From Ctenosaura bakeri (lineage: Eukaryota > Chordata > Lepidosauria > Squamata > Iguanidae): a stretch of 64,000 nucleotides of DNA. A program made the translations under genes and the position numbers. The notes below the pieces were generated by a model. It was given only the letters and a program-made list of their open reading frames with translations. It made no database searches and was not told where the DNA came from. Shown here one piece after another: positions 54,800 to 64,000 of this stretch; positions within the stretch are counted from its first letter, which is position 1, and each line of letters begins with the position of its first letter. The stretch spans positions 186,001-250,000 of the forward strand of contig CAOLHI010001008.1 of the NCBI GenBank assembly GCA_948474755.1, read 5' to 3'.

Positions 54800-56754
54800 A
54801 TTTCATAACATACTAGAACACCAGTTTTATTATATTAACATTAGTATTTATATTATAGTGTACTATGTGATTACCTGGTCTGAGGGTGGTCATGCCTCTG
54901 GCGTCTCTGAACTAAGCAGATGTGTGATCATTCTTTCTGTTTTGTAAAGTTATGAGTCATGAAATATTAACAATTGAAAATGAGGTTCTCTGTTTGCCCC
55001 TGTGGACTAGAATGTTTAGCCAGAGATGTCTTGAGGCTATCAACAAGTGCATTAATTAAAAAAAAAATAATTGCTGGAAATAGACAAAGAATCAGGTGTC
55101 TGAGAAGAAGGCATAATGTACCAGAAATGCAAGATACATCAATTAATTTCAGAGAAAACAGAATAACACAACTAGAACAATTTGGATTAAAGATTCAGAT
55201 GACGTTGTCTCTTACATATAAGATGGACTTTGCTCAAGTTTATAAAGCGCTACCTGTAGATAGTTGGATCTAATCTTTCACAAGGCTTCTAGCTAAAGCT
55301 GGCAATGTTTCCATCCGTTTCCATCTGCTTAACAGGTTGGATTCAATATCTAGGATGAAAATGTTATAGCAACTTATTCCAAGAAGTAGGTTTGTGAAGA
55401 CTCAAGATTAAAATCAATCTATGAAAATTAAAATAGAGGAGGAAAAAAAGTCCATGAAGAATTCTTGTAGAGCGGTGAGGTCTTGGACCTCCAAGAGAAG
55501 AAATGCTATGGATGCGACTGTGGAAGGCATCACAGTCAAAAACCTAACCCATTGTAAAATCAGATCTTTTTCTCAAAATGGTAAACTAAGGGGGCAGGGA
55601 CTTAGAACAAGAATAAAACAAAATAAAAACTACAAAACTTAAAATAATTATGAGAGGACAACCAGAGGAGAACTTCCCTCTAGAGTGCAATACCTCTAAA
55701 TTTTTCTATCTCCTCATTGGCCCCATATTACTAAAATTCAGTTTGTATTGGCAAATGTCAAGTCAGGAGTGGAAAAACGTATCACACAGCATGTCTTTTT
55801 ATTGCTTAGAAACAGCATCCCATTGTCTTGAGACAAATAACATTATCCCAGGGTCTTATCAGGTCTGGGCACAGAACCACTGAAAGTATCCAAAGTATTG
55901 AACTGGGTAGCTTTTCTATATGGTTCTATTGTCTTGTAGTTTTCACTATAGCAACCATTTATCTGCCTTTCTCCTCTTCCACTAGAATCCAGAAGTTTTG
56001 AGAAATCTCTTCCCTGTCTTCCAGCAGAAAGTCATATGTTATATGTGAACCAAACAAAACGTATCTTCCATTTCATTCTATACGTCCACAGTCCTTATTC
56101 CCAGTACCAGATTCCTAAAATAGGACCTGAGAAACAATAGCAGAGTTTTGTAAGTTGACATCAGCATTCAGTTTGGCTGGGTATTTGTGATGAGAGCTTA
56201 TGTAGGTTTAGAGCCGATATGTCCTGTTTAGAAAAAAATCATTAAAATAGGACTTGGAAAAGGAACTAGTTAAACGGAGTGGGTGTGGGACGGAACATTC
56301 CCAGAGGGCATAAGAATAGGAAGTCAATATAGTCACTGCTTCAGGTAATATAACAGTGAGAATTCCATTATCTAGATGTGTCTTAATGAGGTGAAACAAA
56401 GGAAGAAGTGAAGGAGAAAACATCTCACATGGTTTGTACTGACAGGATTTTTAGAGAGTAGGTTAGATGGCAAAAATAGATGGGAAAGAGAAGCTGGAGT
56501 ACCCCAAACCAGGAAAAGAACAGTGTATAGGCTTTGAAGAATCCAACCTTTGGGAAGCAGACTGTGTACTTTTAATAATTTAATGAAAAGGGAAATTCTG
56601 CTAGGTGTGCTAGGAGAATGGAGGATTAAAAATGTTGGTGATTCCCCGCATTTCTATCCAAACTTTGAAGTTCAGAATCCTTTTCTCACTTCATGAATGG
56701 CTAGAGAAGACAACTGTCAGTAACATATACATCTATAAGGCAGGACTAGGATTA
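54800..56754. other. Unrecognised non-coding DNA with one unassigned ORF
   Basis: An ORF at 54974-55273 (99 codons, plus) encodes a fairly ordinary-looking basic peptide with segments RQRIRCLRRRHNVPEMQD and QLEQFGLKIQMTLSLTYK. I do not recognise it, it has no splice or promoter context, and I do not claim it as a gene. The rest shows no repeat or coding structure. Confidence 0.35.
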
Positions 56755-56865
56755 TTTGGCACTCTAGATGTTTTGAAATGCAACTACCATATCTTAAATC
56801 ATTCTGGCTGGGACTTCTGTCAGCTGATCCTAAACATCTAGAAAGCCAAAGTTTTTCAATCTCTT
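56755..56865. mobile_element. Foldback MITE of the 'CTAGATGTTTTG...AACTACC' type
   Basis: CTCTAGATGTTTTGAAATGC and GCAACTACCAT at the left pair with GGGACTTCTGTCAGCTGATC and CTAAACATCTAGAAAG at the right. This is the generic 'ccagatgtt...gactacaactccc' squamate foldback element, diverged. Confidence 0.6.
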
Positions 56866-57427
56866 CTACATTTTCTGGATCCTCAATTTAGAGTGAACGC
56901 TGAATGTGGTCACCTTACTGAGAGTTCCAAACCTTTACAAGATTTAACTCTGAACTGCAATAAGGCATATGATGCCTTTGTCCTTTCTTCATACCTGTAC
57001 CACTGATCCTTGACCAACATAGAGGGAAAGTAGAGGAGATATTCTTTTTTTGTCAGTCTGAGTGCAGATTTCAGCAAAAGAATTGTTCCTGACACTAGTG
57101 ATGTTGAGAACAAAGTTCCAAACCCCTACCAGATTCCCTGCCCTTCACTGTGGCTTATTTCATTATATACCATTCCGGGACTTATCCCAAGACAAAGATT
57201 TACCAGACTCAAGTCACCCTGCTTGCCCAAACACTGAAGAATCCTTTGAGAACACAGTTTTCTGGAGAGGAATTAATAACTATACATTTAAATAATATTT
57301 TAGATATGGAAAATGGTGTTTTCAGCACAAAAAAATATGTTTTCTTCAATATTTGTTATTTTGTTATGATTATCTGTGTTTTGACTAATTATTCTCAAGC
57401 CAAAATCAATGTCTTTTACAGCAACAA
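56866..57427. other. Unrecognised non-coding DNA
   Basis: No structure seen. Confidence 0.35.
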
Positions 57428-58175
57428 AGCAGGAATAATGGAATACAGAAATATAGGATGGGGGACACGTGGCTGGATAGCAGTGCGTGTGAAAGGGATC
57501 TAGGAGTCTTCATAGACCACAAGCTGAACATGAGTCAGCAGTGTGATGCGGCAGCCAAGAAAGTCAATGCAATTCTCGGCTGCATCAATAGGAGTATGGT
57601 GTCTAGATCGAGGGAGGTACTGGTACCACTCTACTCTGCTTTGGTTAGACCCCATCTTGAATACTGTGTCCAGTTCTGGGCACCCCAATTCAAGAAGGAT
57701 ATTGACAAGCTAGAGCAAGTCCAGAGGAGGGCGACCAAAATGGTGAGAGGCCTGGAAGCCATGCCCTATGAGGATAGACTTAGAGAACTGGGTATGTTTA
57801 GTCTGCAGAAGAGGAGGTTAAGAGGGGACATGATAGCCATGTTTAAACATTTGAAGGGATGCCACATAGAGGAAGGAGGGGAATTGTTTTCTGTTGCTCC
57901 AGAGACCAGGACAAGGAGCAATGGATTCAAGCTGCAGGAAAGGAGATTCCACCTGAACCTCAGGAAGAACTTCCTGACAGTCAGGGCTGTCCGGCAGTGG
58001 AATCTGCTGCCTTGGAGTGTAGTGGAGTCTCCTTCCTTGGAGGTTTTTAAGCAGAGGCTTGATGGCCATCTGTCGGGAGTGCTTTGAGGGTGTTCCTGCA
58101 TGGCAGGGGGTTGGACTGGATGGCCCCTGTGGTCTCTTCCAACCCTACATTTCTATGATTCTATGATTCTATGAG
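57428..58175 (+). mobile_element. CR1 LINE, 5'-truncated, well preserved
   Basis: It starts in the segment AATAATGGAATACAGAAATA and runs through ORF2 to the tail GGTCTCTTCCAACCCTAC, then ATTTCTATGATTCTATG repeats. It is truncated within about 30 bp of the same point as the copy at 47733-48499, in opposite orientation, with high similarity throughout. Confidence 0.96.
57458..58087 (+). pseudogene. CR1 ORF2 C-terminal fragment (209 codons)
   Basis: The open frame runs from an internal Met ([17 protein letters not shown]) to the CR1 stop after HLSGVL. It has the same segments as 47821-48450: [78 protein letters not shown]. The reverse transcriptase catalytic box and the endonuclease lie upstream of the truncation and are absent. 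Not a host gene. Confidence 0.92.
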
Positions 58176-58409
58176 GAAATAAGGTATTTTGAAATAAATA
58201 CTAATTTAGGCTATGTGTACAGCAGCCTCTAGTAGACAAAAAATAGAGCAAGGCTACTCCATTAAGAGACCAGCAATTCTTGGCCTAATGTGGTTGCAAG
58301 TCTTAGCTACAGCAGACTCATTGAAGCTGTCAGGTTTACGTTCATGTTGACTTTTAATACCTCAGTTGGTGCAATGGACCTTAGGGACTTGCAATCACAG
58401 GCCTGGGAA

Positions 58410-58525
58410 TCATACATATTTCTGAAAGTTGTTGGACTGCTCATTGCAGCTCCAGAATTCCTCATCATAAACTATGCTTGGAAGGGATACTGGGACCAGC
58501 AGTACAACAACACTGGGAGGGATAC
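58410..58525. mobile_element. Decayed foldback MITE
   Basis: GGAATCATACATATTTCTG, GTTGTTGGACTGCTCATTGC and AGCTCCAGAATTCCTCATC at the left, with GACCAGCAGTACAACAACAC and ATACATGATTCCC at the right, form a weak inverted repeat (GGAATCAT with ATGATTCC). Resembles the element at 23690-23790. Confidence 0.45.
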
Positions 58526-59627
58526 ATGATTCCCACTCTTGAGCTACTGGATTTAAGTACTTCTTTTTTGGAGTTGTTTCCATCCCAGCTCATTAAGGCA
58601 AGAAGACCAAGAAAATTTGCATCAGAACTAGTCTTTAGAATACCCATCCAAGACGAAGCATCAGTGCCTAGTATTTTCCTTTCCCTTCCCCAGGCCTGTT
58701 TTCTCTCATGTCACAACTTTTTTTTTAATCCAGACAAGGCTGATACTGTCTCATTTTCATATATCTGTCAGCTGCTTTGGAGGCTTTTCTGAATGAAGAG
58801 CAAGGAATTAAAGTTGTAAAGAATGCATAGCTACACAGAACAGGATAAATGCATACTTTTTTGGGAGAGGGTGCAGAAAGGAGGGTATAAATAAATAGAT
58901 CTGATGATTCTGTTGCATATTAAAGTAGGTACATGCGCTCTGTATTTTTTTTTAACACTGTAATCATGGCCCATGTTCTGAGAAAGGTTCTGACATATAC
59001 CATAACTGAATAGATTTCATAAGTGAGTGAAGAGAAGAGAAAAGAAAAGAAAAGAGAGGGAAAAATGTATTGTCATCACATATAATTGAATCTGTGGAGG
59101 ACTGTGAAATCTGCATGTAGATTGGTTCCTTCTAATCTGGAAGGATGGGGAAGAGAAAGTTTCATTTAGCCCAGTTGTCAGAATACCAAGAACAGCTGAG
59201 TTTATTAGCCATGGCAAAGTCACAGACAAAACAAGGATGTTCACTTTTTGTGAGTGCATCTTGGTTAGATAGTAATGAAAACATCATTGTGCAATCATAG
59301 ATTACAAGAATGTGATTTGCAACATTTAATTTAAACAATTGTGTTTCCGGGAAGAAACAAGTTGTTATTCCCTTGGCTAAGATGACAATGATCGCTGCTG
59401 CCAGTTCTCAAGCTCTGTTTAGTGGCTGAGGCTGGCAGGTTGTGGTGGGAACAGATCATGCTTCCTTCCTAGTATGAGATGCTGGATCTGCTCAGCAGTA
59501 AGAGTGCAAGCAATCATATTAGTTGTTACTGACATTTTGCCCTAAAGGCACTAGGGGAGTCAGAATTCAGGAGACAGTATCACCTGAAACCATTTCTCCC
59601 ATCTGTCCCTCACTACTCAGCATAGAG
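58526..59627. other. Unrecognised DNA, (AAAGAG)-like purine tract at 59028-59062
   Basis: Only the short purine tract is notable. 59330-59530 looks like single-copy sequence. Confidence 0.35.
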
Positions 59628-59808
59628 AGAGACAGCATGGTATAGTGGTTTGAACATTCAGTACAGACCCTGGATACCAGGATTCAGTTCCCTGCTAAGT
59701 CATGGAAACCCACTCGGTGACCTTGAATGCATCACACTCTCTCAGCCCCAGAAAACCCCATGAGTCTCTATAAGTCGAAAACTACGTAAAGGCACACAAC
59801 AACACTAT
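59628..59808 (+). mobile_element. Sauria-type SINE
   Basis: Head AGCATGGTATAGTGGTTTGA, B-box-like GGATTCAGTTCCCTGCTAAG, body GAAACCCACTCGGTGACC, TCAGCCCCAGAAAACCCC and tail CTATAAGTCGAAAACTACG with GGCACACAACAACAC. Complete in outline with a central deletion. Confidence 0.9.
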
Positions 59809-61027
59809 TTAGCATCAAATTGATAAAAACACCCTGCAAGACAAAAAAAATTCCTATCTGGCCCCCAAGCTAAAGATTGAACTGGCTCCTGGGATGAGTG
59901 AGTGGACTGAGAAGCACTGAAGAGGAAGATGAGAGAATATAGCCCCCCTTTAGGAACTGCATGCCCTGCATTGTGATACTCTTAATAAATAAATCTAAAT
60001 ATGGATTCATAAATGTAATGGAAAGAACATGACATTTTGAAAAATTAAATAGAATGGCAAGTTGAAGTAAAACTAGACATTAGTAGGAACTAAACATTTA
60101 GAGGAAGTAAATCTATTTCTTTTCCATAGTAGAATTTCCTAAAAGATATCTGCTTCAGGTATCTGACTTGCAAATTAAGCCTATGCTTACTTCTAATGAC
60201 CGATCAAAGCAAAGCACAATAAATGCAAGACGTGGAGGTAAGGAAAACCATGAATTATGAAAAATAGATTTCTTTCACCACTTTGTGTCTGCAAAACACA
60301 CACACTAAACATATCATCTAGTGTGGACCTGAAATATTAATTCCTAGTTACCTCCTAGTCTGCCTGTCTGCTTGAATTTAAATATTATATGATGGAATAA
60401 TTCAAACTGAGTCCTGTAGGTTTCTCGTGCTACAACCACTTCTTATTGACTGAAGTGTTTGGCTATGGACTTGGCTAGGCTGTTATCTTTTTGACAAATT
60501 CATTCTGCTGAACAATGAATTTCCAGGCAGCAAATCATTAAAATGAGACAGCTTCAGTATTCCTGATCAGAATGTTACTGATCTCTTCTTCTTGTTGCTG
60601 TTTTTTTTTTTCAAAAAAAAATCTGCAGTGAAGAGGAAAAAAAACCACTGTCTATTCTTGCATTGCACCAGTAGATTACCAGAGAAACAAACTTTTATCT
60701 CTGTTCTCTTTCTACCTCCATGCTGTAATAGGTGAAATGAAGAAAAAGGAGCACCTGCTTTTCTTTACTTCTTGCAAAGAAAACCTTGTACTGGCCCTGT
60801 TCCAGCTCAAGTAATTACATTATTTTTGCCCGTCTCAGTTGTCTTAGCAGTCTCATCTGAGTTAGACAGTATCAAAGCTTGCCATCTTTATTTGCTGTGT
60901 GTGATGGATGGCACACTTGTCCCTATCTAACCACTAGGGATGTAAATCTTCACTTATTTCACTCTTGCAAGCAAAAGCAATAAATTCAAATGTTGTCTCC
61001 CCACTGTGTGAAATTATGAGAGTCTGA
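59809..61027. other. Unrecognised, repeat-poor non-coding DNA
   Basis: No mobile element. 60430-60600 has the composition of single-copy sequence and could be conserved; not demonstrable here. Confidence 0.35.
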
Positions 61028-61029
61028 AA

Positions 61030-61114
<85 letters not shown>

Positions 61115-61155
61115 TATACATATACATATACACATACATATACATATATATATAT
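61028..61155. repeat. Compound (TA)n-(TACA)n-(CA)n-(TATACA)n microsatellite
   Basis: About 128 bp of alternating purine-pyrimidine sequence: (TA)n, then CATACATA repeats, (CA)n, ATACATATACATAT repeats and (TA)n again. A further short (CA)n is at 61254-61271. The Tyr/Val/Cys-rich minus-strand ORF is an artefact. Confidence 0.98.
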
Positions 61156-62199
61156 TAGATTTTTGGACTTTTTGCTGAAATATTCAGTTACACAAAAATA
61201 TTTTTTCTGTGCAGAACTGTAGTACTTGTGATTAAAAAAAACTGCTGTGATTTGCACACACACACACACAAAATCTTTTACCTGTTTTTCCAAAAAGTCC
61301 CAAAATGTGGAAAAAATTATTGTAGTCGATCTCGATCTCTCTCACACACTTTTAAATAGCATGTTTTACAGTTTCTAGATGGCAAAATAACAAGAATTCA
61401 TTCCATACCTATAACACACAATTGATCCGTATTAGTATTTAGGGCTCAAGTTTTCTGATGGCGTAGAGGATGCATTCACAGATCAGGAACATTTAGTGAC
61501 ATTGGTTTGTGGAGTGCTGAATGCCTTTCTAGAGGTTAATTATTTAATAGTTCCAAGTCAAAACACTCTCCCTTTACTGCCCTGTTTTTAAGCTATAGAC
61601 AGTTCTGCCCCTTGATTTCCTTTGCCCTTTTTTTTTTTTTCATAAGATGAGGTAGTAAGGAGAGGAAGGCATTGTTTTAACATTGGTTGGCCTCAGATAT
61701 CACCCTAAGTCCAAATCTCATTGACTACGTGGTGTTACCATGGGAGCTCCACTGGAGAGAAGGAAAGAAGTCTTCTTTATCTCTGATTTAGCATCATGGC
61801 GGTGCCCTTTAGCCTATGAAATGTGACTTTTTTGAGATGCCTGAATGAAGTCAAATCTGAGATATGGAGGTAGTTTCTGTATTCACTCTGCTTCTTAGGA
61901 AGGTGGTCAAAACAGTACCTTAGAGGAATAAGAAGCATGTTTGCTGCCAGAATCAAAACTGTGAGCAAGCAGAAGAATAGTTGAATGAAAAGGGGTGCAT
62001 CTGTAACCCCTTCAGGTCTCCAAATAAGCAGTGCCGCTGAGTGAAACAAGATAAAATTGTGAACCTTTGGCTCAGCCTTAGTATTTAATGTGAAGGGTGA
62101 TGATGGAGTGGTGCCACATTTCTACAGATACTATGCAGCAAAAATGATCTATATGCCTATATCTTTGTCAGAGCTTCAAGGTATGGTTTAACTAACATC
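61156..62199. other. Unrecognised non-coding DNA
   Basis: The minus-strand ORF at 61777-62049 (90 codons) contains a hydrophobic stretch but no recognisable family or exon context. No repeat recognised. Confidence 0.35.
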
Positions 62200-62612
62200 A
62201 TTATCAACATCACCACCACCACCACACTAATTATATTTATCATTATATTTATATGCTGCCTTTTCCCTAATCTGGGATTTAAGGGAATTTACAGACACAG
62301 CCTTACAATTTTACATTGTGCCCATGTTAAAAATGCGATGAAACTATCCATAAAATTAAAAGCAGTTGAAAGCAAACCATCCAAAGAAGATGACCAAATA
62401 TGGAAATTCTTTCCCCAAACAGTTAGCCCTCAAAAGCCCACCCAGCTAAAAAAAAGTCTTCATTTGCCTATGAAAGAATAGCAAGGATGGCATCAACCTA
62501 CCCTCTTTAGGAAGGGAGTTCCAGAGCCTGGGAACAGTCACTGAGAAGGGTCTACTCAGAAAAAGTACCTGTGAGAGTGATGGAACAGAGGGTAGGACAG
62601 GAAAGGTAAGAA
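62200..62612 (-). mobile_element. L2-like LINE 3' segment (minus orientation)
   Basis: Read on the minus strand it encodes SLSQVLFLSRPFSVTVPRLW and NSLPKEGRLMPSLLFFHRQM, the C-terminal end of an L2-like ORF2. The 3' untranslated region and AT-rich end (CAGCATATAAATATAATG) follow, next to a (GGT)n-like tail at 62210-62226. It meets the oppositely oriented reverse transcriptase segment at about 62612. Confidence 0.8.
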
Positions 62613-62614
62613 GG

Positions 62615-64000
62615 ACAACTTGCCCTCTTGATCCCTGCCCTTCATGGCTGGTCGTCCAGGGAGGAGCTGCAATTAAGACGTACTTAAGACATATTATTAA
62701 TGCATCCTTCAGGGAGGGCAATTTTCCAGCTTGTTTAAAAGAAGCGATTATACGGCCGCTTCTAAAAAAGCCCTCCCTAGATCCCCTGGATATGAATAAT
62801 TACAGACCAGTCTCCCATCTTCCATTTTTAAGCAAGGTGATCGAGAGGGCTGTTGCCCTTCAGCTCCAAGCTGTCTTGGATGAAACAGATTATCTAGATC
62901 CATTTCAAACTGGCTTCAGGGCAGGATATGGAGTCGAGACTGCCATGGTCGCCTTAGTGGATGATCTACGCCTAGGTAGGGACAGGGGAAGTGTGACCCT
63001 GCTGGTACTCCTGGACCTCTCAGCGGCTTTCGATACCATAGACCACGGTATCCTTCTGGAACGCCTGAGAGGGCTGGGGATCGGAGGCACTGCACTTAAG
63101 TGGTTCCGGTCCTATCTCTCAGGTAGATACCAGATGGTGATGCTTGGGGACAGCTGCTCCTTGAAAAAGGAGCTTAAATCTGGCGTCCCTCAGGGCGCCG
63201 TCCTGTCCCCAATGCTATTTAACATCTACATGAAACCGCTGGGAGAGATCATCAGGAGGCATGGAGCAAGGTGCTATCAGTATGCTGATGACACCCAGAT
63301 ATATCTCTCCATGCCTCGGATAACAGCATCAACTAAGGATGGCATCTCACCTCTAAATGAATGCCTAGAAGCAGTAATGGACTGGATGAGGAAAAACAGA
63401 CTGAAGCTGAATCCAGATAAGACAGAGGTACTTGCTGTTAGGGGCCCCAGCCCAGGTATAGAGGTTTGTCAACCAGTTCTAGACGGGGTCACACTTCCCC
63501 TGAAAGACTGTGTCCGCAGCTTGGGAGTGCTCCTGGACTCGCCGCTTCAGATGACAGCTCAAATTGATGCGGCAGCCAGGAGTGCCTGCTATCAGCTTCG
63601 GCTGATACGCCAGCTGCGCCCCTTCCTGGACTTGGAACACCTAAAAACAGTGGTACATGCGCTGGTAACTTCACGGCTTGACTTCTGTAATGCGCTCTAC
63701 ATAGGGCTACCCATGTGCTTACTCCGGAAACTTCAATTAATTCAGAATATGGCAGCCAGGTTGGTCACCGGAAGATCTAAAACTGACCATATAACACCTA
63801 TTCTGAAGTCTTTACACTGGCTGCCTATTAGTTTCCGGGCACAGTACAAGGTGTTGGTTTTTACCTTTAAAGCCCTTCATGGCTTGGGGCCAGCCTACCT
63901 GAGGGATCGCCTTCTCCCATATAATCCGCCCCGCACACTAAGGTCCTCTGGGAGGAATTTACTGCAGCCAATCAGAACTAGGTTGGCTGCGGTTACCCAG
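62615..64000 (+). CDS. L2-like LINE ORF2 reverse transcriptase, partial, open to window edge
   Basis: An uninterrupted 462-codon frame runs off the right end of the window. It begins (by homology, no start codon expected) with CPLDPCPSWL, then NYRPVSHLPFLSKVIERAV, the first catalytic box VLLDLSAAFDTIDHG (Asp near residue 140), GVPQGAVLSPMLFNIYM (about residues 190-206), the catalytic YADD in QYADDTQIYL (residues 223-226), LKLNPDKTEVL, then the downstream region LVTSRLDFCNALYIGL, LHWLPISFRAQYKVL, FTFKALHGLGPAYL and LRSSGRNLL. This order is that of L2/CR1-clade non-LTR retrotransposon reverse transcriptases, L2-like rather than CR1 proper. All visible catalytic residues are intact. The N-terminal endonuclease is absent. 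The enzyme would copy LINE RNA at a nicked target site, but as a headless, inverted fragment this copy is unlikely to be expressed usefully. Confidence 0.9.

Noticed and set aside
54880..54915. Possible second 5S-like match (TCTGAACTAAGCAGATGTG)
   Set aside because: Only about 15 bases resemble 5S rRNA and the flanks do not follow. Probably coincidence.
54974..55273. 99-codon plus-strand ORF with basic and coiled-coil-like segments
   Set aside because: I could not link it to a host family or to LINE ORF1. Kept only as a note in the interval entry.
8479..59808. tRNA genes at the heads of the SINEs
   Set aside because: Only promoter-box-like parts are conserved and no cloverleaf can be drawn; these are SINE heads.
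1..64000. CRISPR arrays, operons, bacterial or phage systems
   Set aside because: No regularly spaced repeats with unique spacers and no dense coding. The repeat content is plainly vertebrate.

Overview
This is nuclear DNA of a vertebrate, most likely a squamate reptile and probably a lizard. The repeats give this away. There are CR1 LINEs with the (ATTCTATG)n tail, BovB (RTE) LINE pieces, a squamate-type L1, an L2-like LINE, five tRNA-derived Sauria-type SINEs with ACAACAAC tails, and many short foldback DNA transposons of lizard type. I found no host protein-coding exon, no tRNA gene and no functional RNA gene. The window reads as intergenic or deep intronic DNA. Every coding signal I can defend belongs to a transposable element.

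Layout. 1-5 kb: mostly unrecognised AT-rich DNA with MITEs and a C-rich low-complexity tract. 5-6.3 kb: a CR1 piece with a broken reverse transcriptase. 7.5-13.7 kb: a dense patch of non-autonomous DNA transposons with GGCC termini, plus a SINE and BovB remnants. 13.7-20.4 kb: CR1 remnants and two solo LTRs of one family, one splitting a 40-bp minisatellite and one splitting a CR1. 20.4-21.9 kb: a 5'-truncated L1. 25-29.3 kb: L2-like remnants, then a BovB copy with a nested SINE, an internal duplication-inversion and a purine-rich tail. 30.6-33.9 kb: a SINE, L2-like and MITE pieces, and a third LTR. 36.5-41.5 kb: a Tigger-like element with 90-bp internal repeats, a SINE split by a palindromic MITE, a GC-rich transposon and a 5S rRNA-derived relic. 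41.5-46.4 kb: repeat-poor. 46.4-52.3 kb: the largest GGCC-terminus element, CR1, a TA-flanked MITE and another GGCC element. 57.4-58.2 kb: CR1. 62.2 kb to the end: an L2-like LINE whose 3' end lies on the minus strand and whose reverse transcriptase lies on the plus strand, open to the window edge.

The elements have no joint function. What the window shows is nested insertion history. The most unusual material is the set of GGCC-terminus transposons: seven near-complete copies, six with matching 3-bp flanking duplications. They share a TIR and a central stem-loop while differing in much of their interior, and three are strikingly GC/CpG-rich in an AT-rich setting. The BovB rearrangement at 27.8-28.06 kb and the inverted L2 at the right edge are the clearest single-event oddities.

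Limits: family names rest on recognised motifs and remembered consensus features, not on database searches. Boundaries of diverged elements are good to about 10-30 bp unless a duplication is stated.
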